The translations under genes and the position numbers were made by a program. The notes under the pieces were generated by a model. The model was given only the letters and a program-made list of their open reading frames with translations, had not been told where the DNA came from and did no database searches. A stretch of 44,083 nucleotides of DNA from Chara braunii (lineage: Eukaryota; Streptophyta; Charophyceae; Charales; Characeae): NCBI GenBank assembly GCA_003427395.1, contig BFEA01000077.1:1419437-1463519 (forward strand), written 5' to 3'. Every line of letters begins with the position of its first letter. Position 1 is the stretch's first letter. Positions 29,422 through 40,553 of this stretch are shown piece by piece.

Positions 29422-29574
29422 ATTTTCCTGAGGCGGGCCGGAGATCCATTCATTGTTGGTAGCCGACCTACCTTATGCTGATATCAGCACTCCTAGTACT
29501 CTAATTGGGGCTTCCTTTGGTAGCCATTTGAGTCTGGGTTCTTCTGGGGGTCTTACTCCTTGGTGGTGTATCCA

Positions 29575-30714
29575 CTAGCCCTGGGTTTTGTTCCCCCAGT
29601 TGACTTTCATATCTGCCAGTTTACAGAAGCGATTCATCATGTGTTGGATTTCTGCCATCGATTCATGGAAGGTCTCGATCATTATTGTCAGGTCATCTGT
29701 GAATAAAGAGCAGACCGGGATTGCCTCCTGCGGTATTGATGACACTTGTATTTTTTTGATATCCTTGTGTTCCCTCAGATTGGTCGCCAATGCTTCCATG
29801 ACAATGACAAACAAATACGGGGCTATAAGATTGCCTTGTATGAATGACCTTTGAAGACTAATGGGCGGGGCCAGGTTACCATTCACCATTACTCCGATCA
29901 TTGCATTTGTGTGAAGGATCTCTACCCAACGTCTCAAACCGGGACCAAAGTTGAGTTTCTCCATGCACTTGTCGAGGAATAGCCAGTCAACATGGTCGTA
30001 TGCTTTCTCGAAGTCAATGAAAATGATCACTGCATTGTTTTTAGATTGTCTTGTTAGCTTGATCATTTCATTGACTAAAAGGACGTTGTCCTGGATGTTC
30101 CTGCCTTGAATAAAGCAAGTTTGGTCCGGATGTACGATATCCGGCATGGCCGGCAGCATCCGGTTAGCAAGGGTTTTGGCCAATAATTTGTATACGACGG
30201 TGAGCAGGGTGGTGGGTCTGTAGTTCCTAATGTTGATTATTTTCCCTTTTTTGTACAGAAGCGTAAAAACACCTTGACTCACTATTTCCCCAGTCTGGCC
30301 GGTTGCCCAAACTGCCCGGTAGTAGTCCATGAGGTCTTGTGAGATGTCTGGCCACATTGTCTCCCAGAATTCCTTGGGCAGCCCATCAATTTCAGGGGTC
30401 TTTTCTTCTTCCATTTGTAGTAACGCTGTCCATATTTCCTCTTTGGATACGGGGTTGTCAAGGGCCTCTCTTTGCTGCTCCTTTAGTGTTTTTCCTAGCG
30501 AGCGCAGGAATTCCTCAATTTCCTTCGTTCGGTGTGCTATAGGGAGCTTGGCGCATTCTGATGTAAAAAGGTCCCGATAAAAGTCCCTTGCTATTTTGGT
30601 GCAGGTTGCCGTGGATATGTGCAAGGGGCCTTGAGAGCATTTGGGGTCTTCCAGGGCCTCGATCACAGATCTTCCAACCTTTGTCCTGGCCATCGAAAAG
30701 TACCGTGCATCCAT
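29575..30714 (-). pseudogene. LINE-2 ORF2: reverse transcriptase
   Basis: A 379-codon open frame carrying the whole RT palm: EEEKTPEIDGLPKEFWE, NIRNYRPTTLLTVVYKLLA, TCFIQGRNIQDNVLLVNEM, IFIDFEKAYDHVDWLFLD (motif A), RSFIQGNLIAPYLF (motif B) and, at 29692-29703, FTDD where LINE RTs have FADD. The Ala-to-Thr change (GCA to ACA) next to the catalytic Asp pair would impair activity. Motif B has GNLI where LINE-1 keeps GDPI. The open length is typical of a recently inserted but inactive copy. Confidence 0.93.
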
Positions 30715-30769
30715 TGTCCCCTCCGTGCTGTGTTTAGAGAGTTTTCCCCGGATTCTGATTCCTTGTCAT

Positions 30770-31717
30770 GAGTCAGCAGTGGGGTGGTTGAGATATGTTC
30801 CTCATTGTTTGTGTGGGGCTCAATGTTCGAGTGAGAACAAGCTTGAACAACCTCCAAAAGTTTCGTCGGACAATACTTGCCTCATGCATGAGTAGAGGCC
30901 GCCACATGTTGCATCTCATAATTAAATACAAACAAGGTCAGTATTCATCCATTGTGTACAGTCAGGAACCACACTCGGTCACACCCTGTATATATGTACT
31001 ATGGGTTTCATCTGGACCCAGTGACTTCCCTGGTATGCTAAGGGACTACATACTGCAGCAAGAGCGGCAACGTCCTATGGTCCAATACAAACTTGGGATC
31101 TGCACTTGATTATTACCCTGCTCTATATACGAGTGGAAATTTTGAGTAATAATTTATGAAGCACACTAACGCTTGTTCTTTGAAGGGGGGGGTGCATAAT
31201 ACTAAGTTTATAACATTCACTCCGCACTGACTTTCTTTCAGCGACAGACTCCTGATCGTGAGATTTAACTATCTAACTCGGAAGTAAGCTACTATTAGTG
31301 GTAAAAATTTATATAGTTAGTTATGTTCTCCTGCCAGCAAACTCACTACCGTTTTTTTTTTTTTTTTTTTTAATGGGAACAAGACTCCAATCTAGTCATG
31401 GGGAATAACTCTAAAAATGTAGTGCTAGTGCATTAGCAGCTAGTTCAAGTCATTTAGCTAGAAACCAAGTCATCTATTTGAGGAGATACAGCAGATAATG
31501 AAAAGGAAAGTGAGCATGGCAAATGAAAACACTCTTGTGATGTACATAACACTTTATTGAGACAAAGAAGAGAACTGGGAGTTTGTCGAGACATTGCAGA
31601 GAACTGGGAATACAAAGTACTCAGTGAGATCGAGGGTTACAAAAGAGGGTTGAGAGATGTGTCAGTTGGGGAAATTGAGAACCGACACAAGTTCATAGAG
31701 TTTGTATTCTACATCTA
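30770..31717. other. No gene seen
   Basis: Flank of LINE-2. Short frames only. Contains a 22-base T run near 31353. No element end recognised. Confidence 0.45.
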
Positions 31718-32028
31718 ACTGACATTTCATTAAAACTGACATTTTTTTCTAAATTCACGAAATTGAGCGTAAAAAAAAACAACATTATTTACTGTTTTTT
31801 TGTCCTCATGACTTCGGATGATCACATCAGCGGGTGTTGTGGCGACTCCCGATGATCTGACTATCGGATGTATGTTAACGGTACTTTACGTTGAGGTACA
31901 TCAGATGGACAAAGTGAGATAACCACTTTCTCACCCGATGAACAATGAAATTTTGACTAAGTCCACTTTCATGAATTTAGAAAAAAATGTCAGTTTTAAC
32001 GAAATGTCAGTTTTAACGAAATGTCAGT
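31718..32028. mobile_element. Family C TIR element (Tc1/mariner-like MITE), copy 2
   Basis: Same element as 17308-17600 but in opposite orientation and 311 bp long. It starts ACTGACATTTCATTAAAACT and ends with two tandem copies of the word GTTTTAACGAAATGTCA. A TA dinucleotide lies directly outside both ends (31716-31717 and 32029-32030), the duplication expected of Tc1/mariner-type elements. Internal sequence, including TACTTTACGTTGAGGTACAT, matches the first copy closely. Confidence 0.9.
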
Positions 32029-32030
32029 TA

Positions 32031-33169
32031 TCTGCGGATCCGATCTGTCGCTCTCATCGACGCCGTCAACAGCAACGAGAACAACAACAAACAATAATAA
32101 CGACGAAGATGGTGATCTTCGTGAAGATGACCATGACGTTCGCATCCAAGTCATCCAGGTCGCCAACACCGACGGCAATATTGCAGACAACAATTGCAAC
32201 ATCGATTAGGACGGGGGCAATCGTAGGGTGCGGCAGGCTTCTCCCACGATTCTTGCCATGTTTGGTGGAGGTAGGCCTCTTGGGGAGGGGATGAATTTGT
32301 GCAAGTTCATGTGTATCTGACGCTGCTCGTGCGGGCGAAATAGCATTGCGGCGCTTCCATGGGATCCGGGTGGGAGGGTAGCAGGGTGGGGTAGAGGCCT
32401 GGATCTTCGGCCTTTCGATGTTTATAACAACAACAACAACAACAACAACAATAACAACAACATCAACGATTACAAAAACGACACCACTCACGAGGTGGTA
32501 AGTTCGATTGGGAATGGGCGAGTGGCGAGGAAGATTGGGTTGATTTGCAAATGGGAAGGTTGGGTGTGGGTGTGAGGATTGGGGTGGTGGCGTGAGGGGG
32601 TGGGATAGCGAAAGCTAGATAACTGGATCGTCGCTTCCTGTTTTGGCCATGTGGCAACAGGACAACTGTGGTTCACTCAGGTCTTCGCTCATTGCCTTGC
32701 CAAGCGGAATTGGCGATTTTCATTTCTGGCGGTTTTTTACAACTTAGGATTACGCCACGTGTCAGAGCACGCAGTGCACTGAGGGTTGGCATCAGAGCTG
32801 CTTGTGTGATTGATTGGCGGGGCAGGCGGAGAAGCGACGATTGGCACCAGGGCCGCCTGTGTGATTGATTGGTGCCCTGCCACGTTTTTGACTGATTAAT
32901 TAGGTTAGCATGTGGTTGTTATTCCGGGTAATCTGTGTAAACTGTGCCCCCCACTTGAGTGGATTCGTGGATTATGAGGATCATGGAGGGGATGCGGTGC
33001 AAGTAACCTTACATAATAGAGTGCAATGGTGGAACCGGACTTTTGTCCAAGGTTTTGCTATAATTGATTTTCCAAAGCCCCTATTCTGAATGTCCCTCCG
33101 CCCCGGGTGCTGCAAGAGCGATTCTGAAGATGATGAGAGATTCAGACTAGGGGTAAGATGTTAGACTGC
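32031..33169. other. No gene seen; (CAA)n repeat and a short duplication
   Basis: Contains a (CAA)n microsatellite at 32426-32463. A word ending TGTGTGATTGATTGG occurs twice, about 47 bp apart (32793 and 32840). Frames are short and do not look like proteins. Confidence 0.5.
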
Positions 33170-33443
33170 AATGGCCAGTTAATCCCTCGATTGAGGGCAA
33201 TCAATGCTGCTCATCGAATTAATGATGTTTGTCTGCGTGTTGATTCAGGTGTTCACTCATATTTATAGTAGGATGGACACGTGGCACGGTTACATAACTC
33301 TTGTTTACAAAATGCCCCTTCCTAAAATGTTGAGGGACGCTGGACCCGCTTTCCTGCAGGTGTCGCTCCCCACCAATAGATGGAGTCCCCCCCAGGTGTT
33401 AGCGGTGTCTGCTCTCATCAACACCACTAACAATGACGGGGGC

Positions 33444-33487
<44 letters not shown>
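33170..33487 (+). mobile_element. 5'-truncated LINE 3' tail with poly(A)
   Basis: Only 3' UTR sequence is present: CAATCAATGCTGCTCATCG near 33206, GGGACGCTGGACCCGC at 33334, CCCCACCAATAGATGGAG, then a hairpin TGTTAG...CTAACA (33397-33402 with 33427-33432), and about 39 A residues to 33487. It matches the tails of LINE-1 and LINE-2. Severe 5' truncation of a LINE copy is the simplest explanation. Confidence 0.82.
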
Positions 33488-33491
<4 letters not shown>

Positions 33492-34034
33492 CATAGCACA
33501 GTCTCATCTTTTGAGACCGTTCGAAGAGCGAGTGAAGTAATCAGCATTTAGTAATCTCAGGCAGACGCAATGCCGACCGTTTGAGCGGTCAGGTCCATCT
33601 TATGGTAAGTATCCTTACAGTTGCCAGCATCATGAACTGCAGAAGACAAGTAACTCTTTTGCATTTTATGGTATTGTTAGTATCAGTTCGAACAGATAGT
33701 CGTTGATAGAATTCAAGAGCCTCAGGGTACCCCCTTACGAGATCAAACCGGGTTTTCCTCGACAGTTTCAGAGTGAGTTGTCCCATATTTTCACAACAGG
33801 GATCAGCAATCAAAGTTAATCCTTGCACGGTCTCTATCAATTGTTTCTCATGACAACATCAGTCAATTAGTATCCTTATCAGGGACATTGGCTCCTGTTT
33901 TTTTTTGCATTCCTAAAACGTCGGACACCCAAGAGCCGAAAATTTGGACCTGATTTTGGCCAAAAAACACAGTAAGTGTTTTAATTCCGTTCAAAAAATA
34001 TGGAATGTCCGTTTTGATGAAATGACAGTTCTGC

Positions 34035-34700
34035 ACTCCTATCAACACAGGCAAATCAAATCCTGTTTCTGGGGTGCCATAATTAAAGCCAAGAGGAAAC
34101 TCAGGCCTGATGTCTGGGTCAAGCATGTCACAAAGGCAGAAATTATATCTCAACCCCTTTTTAAAAACCCAAATGTAAGTACAATACGTGAGACATGGTT
34201 CAAGGCGGACTCTGCGCCACATAGCTTCAGACGTTCTTGGATTGAAAAGAGAGTGGCTCGAGTAAGTGATCTGTGGGATGAGTCCACAGGGCCACAGGAG
34301 GGTGGAAATCAAGCTCAGAGTCACGTCTCAGACTGTGTCCTGTGTTTGGTGGTTAGAAACCAGAAGAGAACAATTGATTGAGGCTATTCCGGGGGCGTGA
34401 AAAGACTTACAGTACTCAAACACAGTCGACCCTCCGGGCACATGGTACACAGGAAGGGATTCAAATTCAGTTGAAATCTGGAAATTAATTGCAATCGACT
34501 GTGATGACAAACGTATCTTCCAAGGATGGGACATGATTTCCAATAATGTCGGAATAGAAGGGGATTCTGAGGATCAACCAACAGTGGACGAACACCTTAC
34601 CCAGATCCGGGTGGTATAACACCTAGATCTGCGTAATGTTTTACAATGTACAATCTTTGCAAATAGGAAACCCATCTTGCACTTGAAATTAGACCGAAGT
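34035..34700 (+). pseudogene. LINE fragment: ORF2 linker region
   Basis: Encodes IKSCFWGAIIKAKRKLRP, then RETWFKADSAPHSFRRSWIE and RVARVSDLWDES, which resembles the pre-zf-RVT linker of LINE-1 (APWRGWVKNG, LTRVRDLWDA) and LINE-2. The part after 34384 is frameshifted and full of stops. RT and the C-terminal zinc domain are absent. It starts next to a degenerate piece of family C TIR (ATGTCCGTTTTGATGAAATG at 34006). Confidence 0.6.
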
Positions 34701-34886
34701 ATGTGGGAATGGAAAGCAAAAGAATGTGGTGGACACAACATTCCCCTGCTTAGCTATACCCAGCAACTGGGCTATAGGATGTTGCCTCCTCTCAAACATC
34801 CTCTTGTTATAGCCAGACAGAGGTGGTCTTGTGACGAACCATTTCCCGAACCCGTGCCATCTTTCGTACCCCTTCTTTTGCTTGTA

Positions 34887-35880
34887 TCATACCGACCCCC
34901 AGAAAAACCCCATCTGGGGCGCGAACCCTGGAGCAGGCGGAGCAGGTAAGAGCGGAAACGATGCAGGGGCAGGCCGAGCAGGTGCCGGGTTAGGCTTAAT
35001 GAGTCGGCTCATTATCTGTTCCATTCGTTCCATATGAGCGGCCTGCATTTGGATCAAGTTGCTCATCCATTCAGACTGCTTGGTAGTGGCCGTATGGATC
35101 ATCTGGGCAAGGTGTAGGTTGGTTACGGCCGGCAAAGGGGGTTCGGATGAGATTCCACTTCTAATGGCTGCGATCGATTGATTCACCGGGGAGCGGGAGG
35201 GGAAGCAGTCGGGATGTCGGAAACGATCCCACCTAGAAGGTCATGGTCGGGGCGGGGATAAAGCCGTTCGACCGCCTGCAACCATGATTGTCTTTTGGCC
35301 GTTACATCCCGTATGGTATCTGTAATGTCTTCATCTCCCTGGCTGATATATTTTTTTGTACGAGCCAGATCCTGTTCCAATGCTTTAGTGATGATAGCCG
35401 ATAACTGGTGCGTTTTGGGCGGAACCTTTTTCTGTAATTTCCCTTTCAGTGTCGGACTTTGTAGGTGATCGATGAACAAATCTTGAGCGGATTTCTCGTC
35501 CCGCCCGGATTTGTCCAACGTGGTTTGAAACCGATCGACGAAATCGGGCAACAATTCCCCTGGTCCTTGGGGTCGATTTTTTAGTACGTACCAGGCGGCA
35601 TCTTCACAGACCGTATCGAATCGAGCTAAAAAGGCTTGCTTGAAAGTAGCCCTATCTACCCACGTATGTTTTCTAAACCAGTCATGCGACGTGTTGCGGA
35701 GTAGGAATGTCAGAACGCGGGGAAGATCGGCTGCGCTGTAGTTCTGAGCTTCGACAGCTTCCAGCCAAGCCTCGGGATGAGTATGGTTAGGGAAGAAGGG
35801 GAAGGGGGAAGGGATGCTAACGATCACCCTAGTACCGTCCACCACTGGTATTGCTGGTGCAGCCGCACTAGACTGAGACC
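34887..35880 (-). pseudogene. Gypsy gag, minus strand (Gypsy-3)
   Basis: A 220-codon frame from 35845 (probably entered upstream, as the frame is open to about 35900) encodes a retrotransposon gag domain: AWLEAVEAQNYSAADLPRVL, LLRNTSHDWFRKHTWV, FLARFDTVCEDAAWYVLKNR and ELLPDFVDRFQTTLDKSG. It forms the capsid-like particle. A frameshift near 35185 leads to a second frame (35186-34887) with a Met/Gln-rich coiled-coil-like stretch and a Pro/Ala-rich end. No zinc knuckle or Pol follows on this strand. A primer-binding site lies 120 bp upstream, so this is the 5' end of an element cut off after gag. Confidence 0.85.
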
Positions 35881-35968
35881 TGGTTACTGGGCGATCTCGA
35901 CGAGTTAGTTGAGGGTCTCTCCTACCTCTCGCCAGTTTGACTTACTATCATCAGAACCGACACGTGTC

Positions 35969-35981
35969 GGCTCCGATACCA
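35969..35981 (-). promoter_or_regulatory. Primer-binding site (initiator Met tRNA)
   Basis: On the minus strand TGGTATCGGAGCC differs at one base from TGGTATCAGAGCC, the standard plant LTR-retrotransposon site complementary to the 3' end of initiator Met tRNA. It sits just upstream of gag in the gag orientation, as it should, and places the 5' LTR to the right of 35982. Confidence 0.75.
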
Positions 35982-37322
35982 ACCTCACGCCCTGTGCTGT
36001 CTTTCGTTTGGAGTGTTAGTTGTGCGGAAAGAGGCCCAGAAAAACAGCAAGATGGGGTGTGCCAAGGATTTTTGGAAATTGAGTGTGGGGACATAGACGG
36101 AACTGAAATCCCCCGTGATGGTCGGATGAAGCAAATCGATTGTTTTCGCGCGTCGCGGAATGCGCGTGCGGACAAGGCGTGAAGAGAGAAAAATCCAAAT
36201 TCAATCTAAAAAGTATTGTCGGGCTTCCCACCGTAATACGGCCCGTCGTTTAGAGCGGAAGGGTTTTGGTACGCTCCGCGTGTCCCATTTACGTATCAAA
36301 TCTCGTCGTCGTTCGATGGTCAGTTCGGAGTCTGACATGGATGGTCTGAGCCGAGTGGCTCTTTCCTTATGCTCGTCCTCACTCCGTGTTCGGTAGTGAA
36401 AGCCCTTCGCTTCGTAGCGATCGAAGCGCTGGCAACTTGGCACTCTGTGCACAGGGTTCGAGGCCAATGGGGCGCCACAGCCGTCCACGGAATGACGATC
36501 AGGTCGTTAAAGGGCAACAATATCGAGTAGGGTGGGAAGTGCGTATCGATAATGACAAGTCCAGCTTCTACGAATCATGAACAACGGTCGGTCGGAGGGA
36601 AGTAATATTGCCCGTCGATTTGTGCGACGGCTTCTCGTACGTCCCACTCATATACACGTGTCCTTTCCTCACTGTAGGGAAAAGGTCGCGTTGGGATGGG
36701 AGATACGGGAGGATGGCGCCCAATCGAAGGGTACTTGTCAGTCCACATGTCAATCAATCACAAATATCCCGAGACGTCATTAAGGAAGCGATCCCCGCGA
36801 TCCCCAATCAATCCTTTTGACACGAGAGAGAGAGAGAGAGCAAACACACATCAGCTTGATCATGCATATGGCTAAGGGACCGACCCGTGACTTAGTTCAA
36901 CACAACGTTGGTCCCTTGCGCCTTGTTTCTCACGGCCGCCCGGTGGCTTGGCTGCTGATGTCGTGCAGCATAAGGCAGATGGCATGCGCAGTGCACTCAG
37001 AACAACAGATCTAAATACTCTTGCATTCTCGAACAAAATCCCGGCGACAATCCTCTAATCAACATAAAAAGAGTCACATGTTTCCATACATGCATTCACT
37101 GTGGAAGGTGCGAAAATCAGACATGCACAGGAAAAGATGGATCGCACTGCACAGTGCACACGCATCCACCGTTCACAAGACAAGAAGACAGGGTCCTTGC
37201 GTAGGAGGATTACCCAGGAAACTAATGGAAGAGTTCCGAAAGAGAAGTTCTTTCACACAGAAACAGGACACCGACTCATTCCCATTCAGGAGAGGGATAA
37301 TCATTCAGACGCATCATCATTC

Positions 37323-37379
<57 letters not shown>

Positions 37380-38579
37380 AGGGAAAGAAAGTCAAAATAG
37401 AAGATGACAAGGTCCGGAAAGAGAAAAGTTCGGCGTCGCTGCCGTACACTCACGCCAAAGATAACAATCCGCAACAAAGGCGCATTTGCCATTAAGTCCA
37501 ATATGGCCCCGGACCAATTAACTCAACTCCGATCATCAATCCTCATACCCGCACCCACGATCCCGGCCGTCGCGTGCTAACTCCCACCAATGTGATCGTC
37601 ACCCCGCTGTCGTAAACTCGACACGGTTCGCCCAGATCCCACAGTCCGTCGTGGCGATCCTGCGCGCAACCGGCCAGCCTATCGTCAGCCCGACAGGACT
37701 TTCCGACTCGCATCAACCCACTCTGCCTAGCCACTGCTTCCCGGAAGCTGGCTTAGAAGTCGAGAACGTAAGTGCTTGCGGGTTTTATAGTTGCGACAAG
37801 GGAGATAGAAGGGGGAGAAGCTGAGGTGTAAGAGGAGAAGCAGGAGGAGAAGACTTTGAGAAGAGTGTTCTACAAACGCCATGTTGATCCCTTCGAAACT
37901 CAAGGTTCAACCAATCGGATTCGCCGCGCAATAGGAAGGTCCTATTGATCCGCGCTCCTGATTGGCAAGCGGGAGCTATCGATGGATCGACCGGGCGTCG
38001 TGCGCCAGACTCAGAGGGTGAGAAGAGAAAAGGCGCGAGAAGTAGCGCAAGACGGGTCAAAGATTCAGATTCAAGAAAGGGAAATGGGCGTGCAAAAAGC
38101 AAGGCGGGAGAGAGAGAGAGAGAGAAGGAAAATAGTTACGGGAAGAGAGAAAAAGGAGGGAGAAGGGAAGGGAGGCGCGGGAGGGAGCGATGCGGGGGAC
38201 ATAGAGGAGAAAGCTCTGCATACGCGGCACCGTCAACAAAAAGAAAGAAAAAGGCACCGAGACAGTTACAACTTGCTTCTATCCTACTTCAAAATTGAAA
38301 TCACCATATCTGCGCGCGAAAAAACGACGCGGGAAAAGAAAATCCTACGCCTATTCGTATTCACGCAAAATTCCGAGAGTTTTTTCTGACGCGCTCAAGA
38401 ACATTCACACACTCGAAAAGGACACGTCGAAGTTCCACTTATCCGGGAATTCCCAACTGTCGAGCCCAATTCCCAGTGCGCTCGCTAAGGCGCACGTAAA
38501 TTCCCATGTATTTCCCGACTTGCAAAAAGGAAAAATAGATCCCAGAAGTCGAAAAAGCCTTCAGAAAAGAAACAAATCA
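35982..38579. other. No certain gene; probable LTR and leader sequence of gypsy elements
   Basis: Lies between the primer-binding site of the minus-strand gag and the zinc knuckle of the plus-strand Gypsy-2. The near part (35982 rightwards) should be the 5' LTR of Gypsy-3, but its far end is not visible because no second LTR copy exists here. A TATA-like CTATAAAAC lies on the minus strand near 37778. A (GA)n run is at 37327-37376. From about 37980 to 38400 the plus strand is purine-rich and gives basic low-complexity peptides that I do not regard as gag. Confidence 0.4.
37327..37376. repeat. (GA)n microsatellite
   Basis: About 25 GA dinucleotides. Confidence 0.96.
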
Positions 38580-38712
38580 TCTAGCTAATCCAGCAGGGAA
38601 GATCGAATGCTTTAACTGCAAACAGCCCGGGCATTTCGCCCGTGACTGCCCGCAGCAGAAACGAAATCAGCCTCCCTCTGCTGCGGCCCTCGTCGCCCTT
38701 AATCAAGGATGA
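38540..38712 (+). pseudogene. Gypsy-2 gag C-terminus: CCHC zinc knuckle
   Basis: The frame AFRKETNHLANPAGKIE leads into CFNCKQPGHFARDC (Cys at 38608 and 38617, His at 38632, Cys at 38646), a textbook retroviral-type zinc knuckle that binds genomic RNA. It ends at TGA 38710. The same frame continues after the stop to 39111 with a Pro/Ser-rich linker that could belong to gag-pro. Confidence 0.88.
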
Positions 38713-39572
38713 GTGGCCGGTTTGATGGATACGGATCAAGGAAGAGAACTCGTGGCATATGCCCCAGAGCAGCCTTCCCCTGCGACGACAATGCCGTCGA
38801 CATCAGGAGCTTCCTCCTCTGAATCTGCTGGCATAGTCGATCCACTCGAATATCTTCATCTTGCAGGCATGATCGGAGCAATCCGATCAGTCCCGGATGA
38901 TCTCGAGTGGGCCGATCGCGAATCCAATCCTGGACCACAGTTTCGAACAGGAGACATTGATGTACTAAAAACGCTCAAGCAACTAGATATTCGCGTGCCC
39001 ATCCCAGTGGGACATCTCTCACCATATCTGAAGTGGCGAACGATAAGCTTCTACAACATTGCCAGAAAAATCAAAAGCGTTTCACCTATCAACGCATACA
39101 ACAGATGTTGAAGAAGAAAAACGAAAGCGAGAAAGTTGTACCCCCCGAACCGGATACAAAAGAACCTGAACCCGAGGCTACACGTATAGCAGCAATTTCT
39201 TTAGCAGAAAAGGATCACTTCGTAGGAGCTCGGCCGGTACTCTGGAAAAGTGCGGAATGTGACTGTGAAGTTTGGGGCAAGTAGTTTAATGCCCTTATCG
39301 ACACGGGGTCTTCTGCAGTGGCCATATGGTTAGATACTGTCAAAAAGATGGGACAACTTGGATCTATTCTTCCTCAATCTGGCAAAGACGAGGAAGCAAT
39401 GAACATCGTAGGCATTATCGAGAATGTGGCTGTAAAAGTTGGACGAGTACACGTCCTTGTTAACGCGCTCGTAATAGATGTACGTTCCTATTCTGTGTTG
39501 TTAGGATTACCTTGGGCAATGGCGGTGGGCACACGTCTGCATTTCGATTCGAAGCAACTAGTGCTCACATAA
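38713..39572 (+). pseudogene. Gypsy-2 protease region
   Basis: A linker frame (38713-39111) is followed, after a frame change, by a retropepsin-like domain: NALIDTGSSAVAIW with the catalytic DTGS at 39300-39311, then VHVLVNALVIDVRSYSVLLG and LPWAMA, equivalent to the ILG-W/F part of gypsy proteases. It would cleave the Gag-Pol polyprotein. TAG at 39282 lies just before the domain and TAA at 39570 just after it, both in frame with RT. Confidence 0.82.
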
Positions 39573-40535
39573 ACTGGGGGAAAACCTCAAACTGTTCTTT
39601 TGCGAGTTTCCACCCGAACGATAAAACGGGTCCCTAACCCGGCCCAAATAGGGATGATCCGATACATTGATCCCGAGGAGTGTTCTCCCTCGCGCCTCGG
39701 GGATGGAATCAGGGAGCAAGGATACGAAAAAGAGATGCCCAGTGAAGGAGAATGAAAGCATCTGGTTGAACTTTTCGAACATGAAACCCCCGAAGAATTT
39801 CAAGTGTGCCCCGACACCGCTCGAAGCTTCCACGTGGATTCCGAAGACAGTGCCTTCACGCCTCTAACAACCCAGGTCAGTCCTTTAGTCCTCCTCGGGG
39901 AACCCCTATTACAAGTTTCCGACCTGACTGATGATTTGGAACCCCCTCGCACCTTGTACGAGGGAGCTCTTTCCTTACGAACGCGCTATCAACAAACGGA
40001 ACAGTATTTGGATATCTCTCTTTTTCCGCTCAGATCGTTACTAACGACAGGAGCCACCATCGCCTTGATTAAACAAGAGGCGGAAGCACCGGTAAGTGAC
40101 GTACCTAATCTGATGAAAGAAATGACGGATCTAACAGGGCTAACTATGGAACCGACCTTGGTCTTCTCTGTTTGCATCAGTACTAAAGAAACTAAAGTGT
40201 CGGTGAACGGTCGATCTGAGATGATCAGCCCCGCTGAGTCCCAGATGATAGCAACTGTCTTCTCTGTTCGCACTAGTAATTCCGTTTTCTCTAGTGTCGG
40301 TGAACGGCGGGAACGGCCGATTGATTGGGTCGATATGCCCCCCAAGATTTCCAGGGAATCAACAATCCCCCTCCCGAGTCACGTTCCCGCGGAACTTCGG
40401 AAGTCATTAATCTGTGTGTTAAATGGTTACGCAGAAGTACTGAGTATGCATAATAATGATATCGGCTTAACTAATGTGATTAAGCATGCCATCCTCACAG
40501 GAGATCATCCGCCCATTAGCTGCGCTCCCTACTGA
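39573..40535 (+). pseudogene. Gypsy-2 Pol: protease-RT linker
   Basis: In frame with protease and RT, with a TGA at 39753. Acidic to neutral linker that ends HVPAELRKSLICVLNGYAEV and ILTGDHPPISCAPY, the segment that leads into RT in gypsy elements. The TGA at 40533 stands where RT-leading sequences usually have Arg (CGA), consistent with C-to-T decay. Confidence 0.7.
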
Positions 40536-40553
40536 TACTCGCTAGCTCAAAGA

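Larger units (their letters stand above)
26872..30769 (-). mobile_element. LINE-2: 5'-truncated LINE with poly(A) tail, minus strand
   Basis: Runs from the segment just before RT (about 30769) through RT, thumb, linker and zf-RVT domain to a 3' UTR (27277-26910) and a 31-base poly(A) (seen as poly-T at 26872-26902, with an N at 26908). The endonuclease is missing, the usual result of incomplete reverse transcription. No target-site duplication could be found. It is the best-preserved LINE here, with reading frames broken mainly by isolated stops. Confidence 0.92.

Noticed and set aside
32066-32491. 141-codon minus-strand frame with a Val-rich start
   Set aside because: The Val/Ile run comes from the CAA microsatellite and the rest resembles no protein.
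37945-38588. Basic frames upstream of the Gypsy-2 zinc knuckle as gag
   Set aside because: Composition is low-complexity Arg/Glu/Lys from purine-rich DNA, and the frames do not join the knuckle frame.
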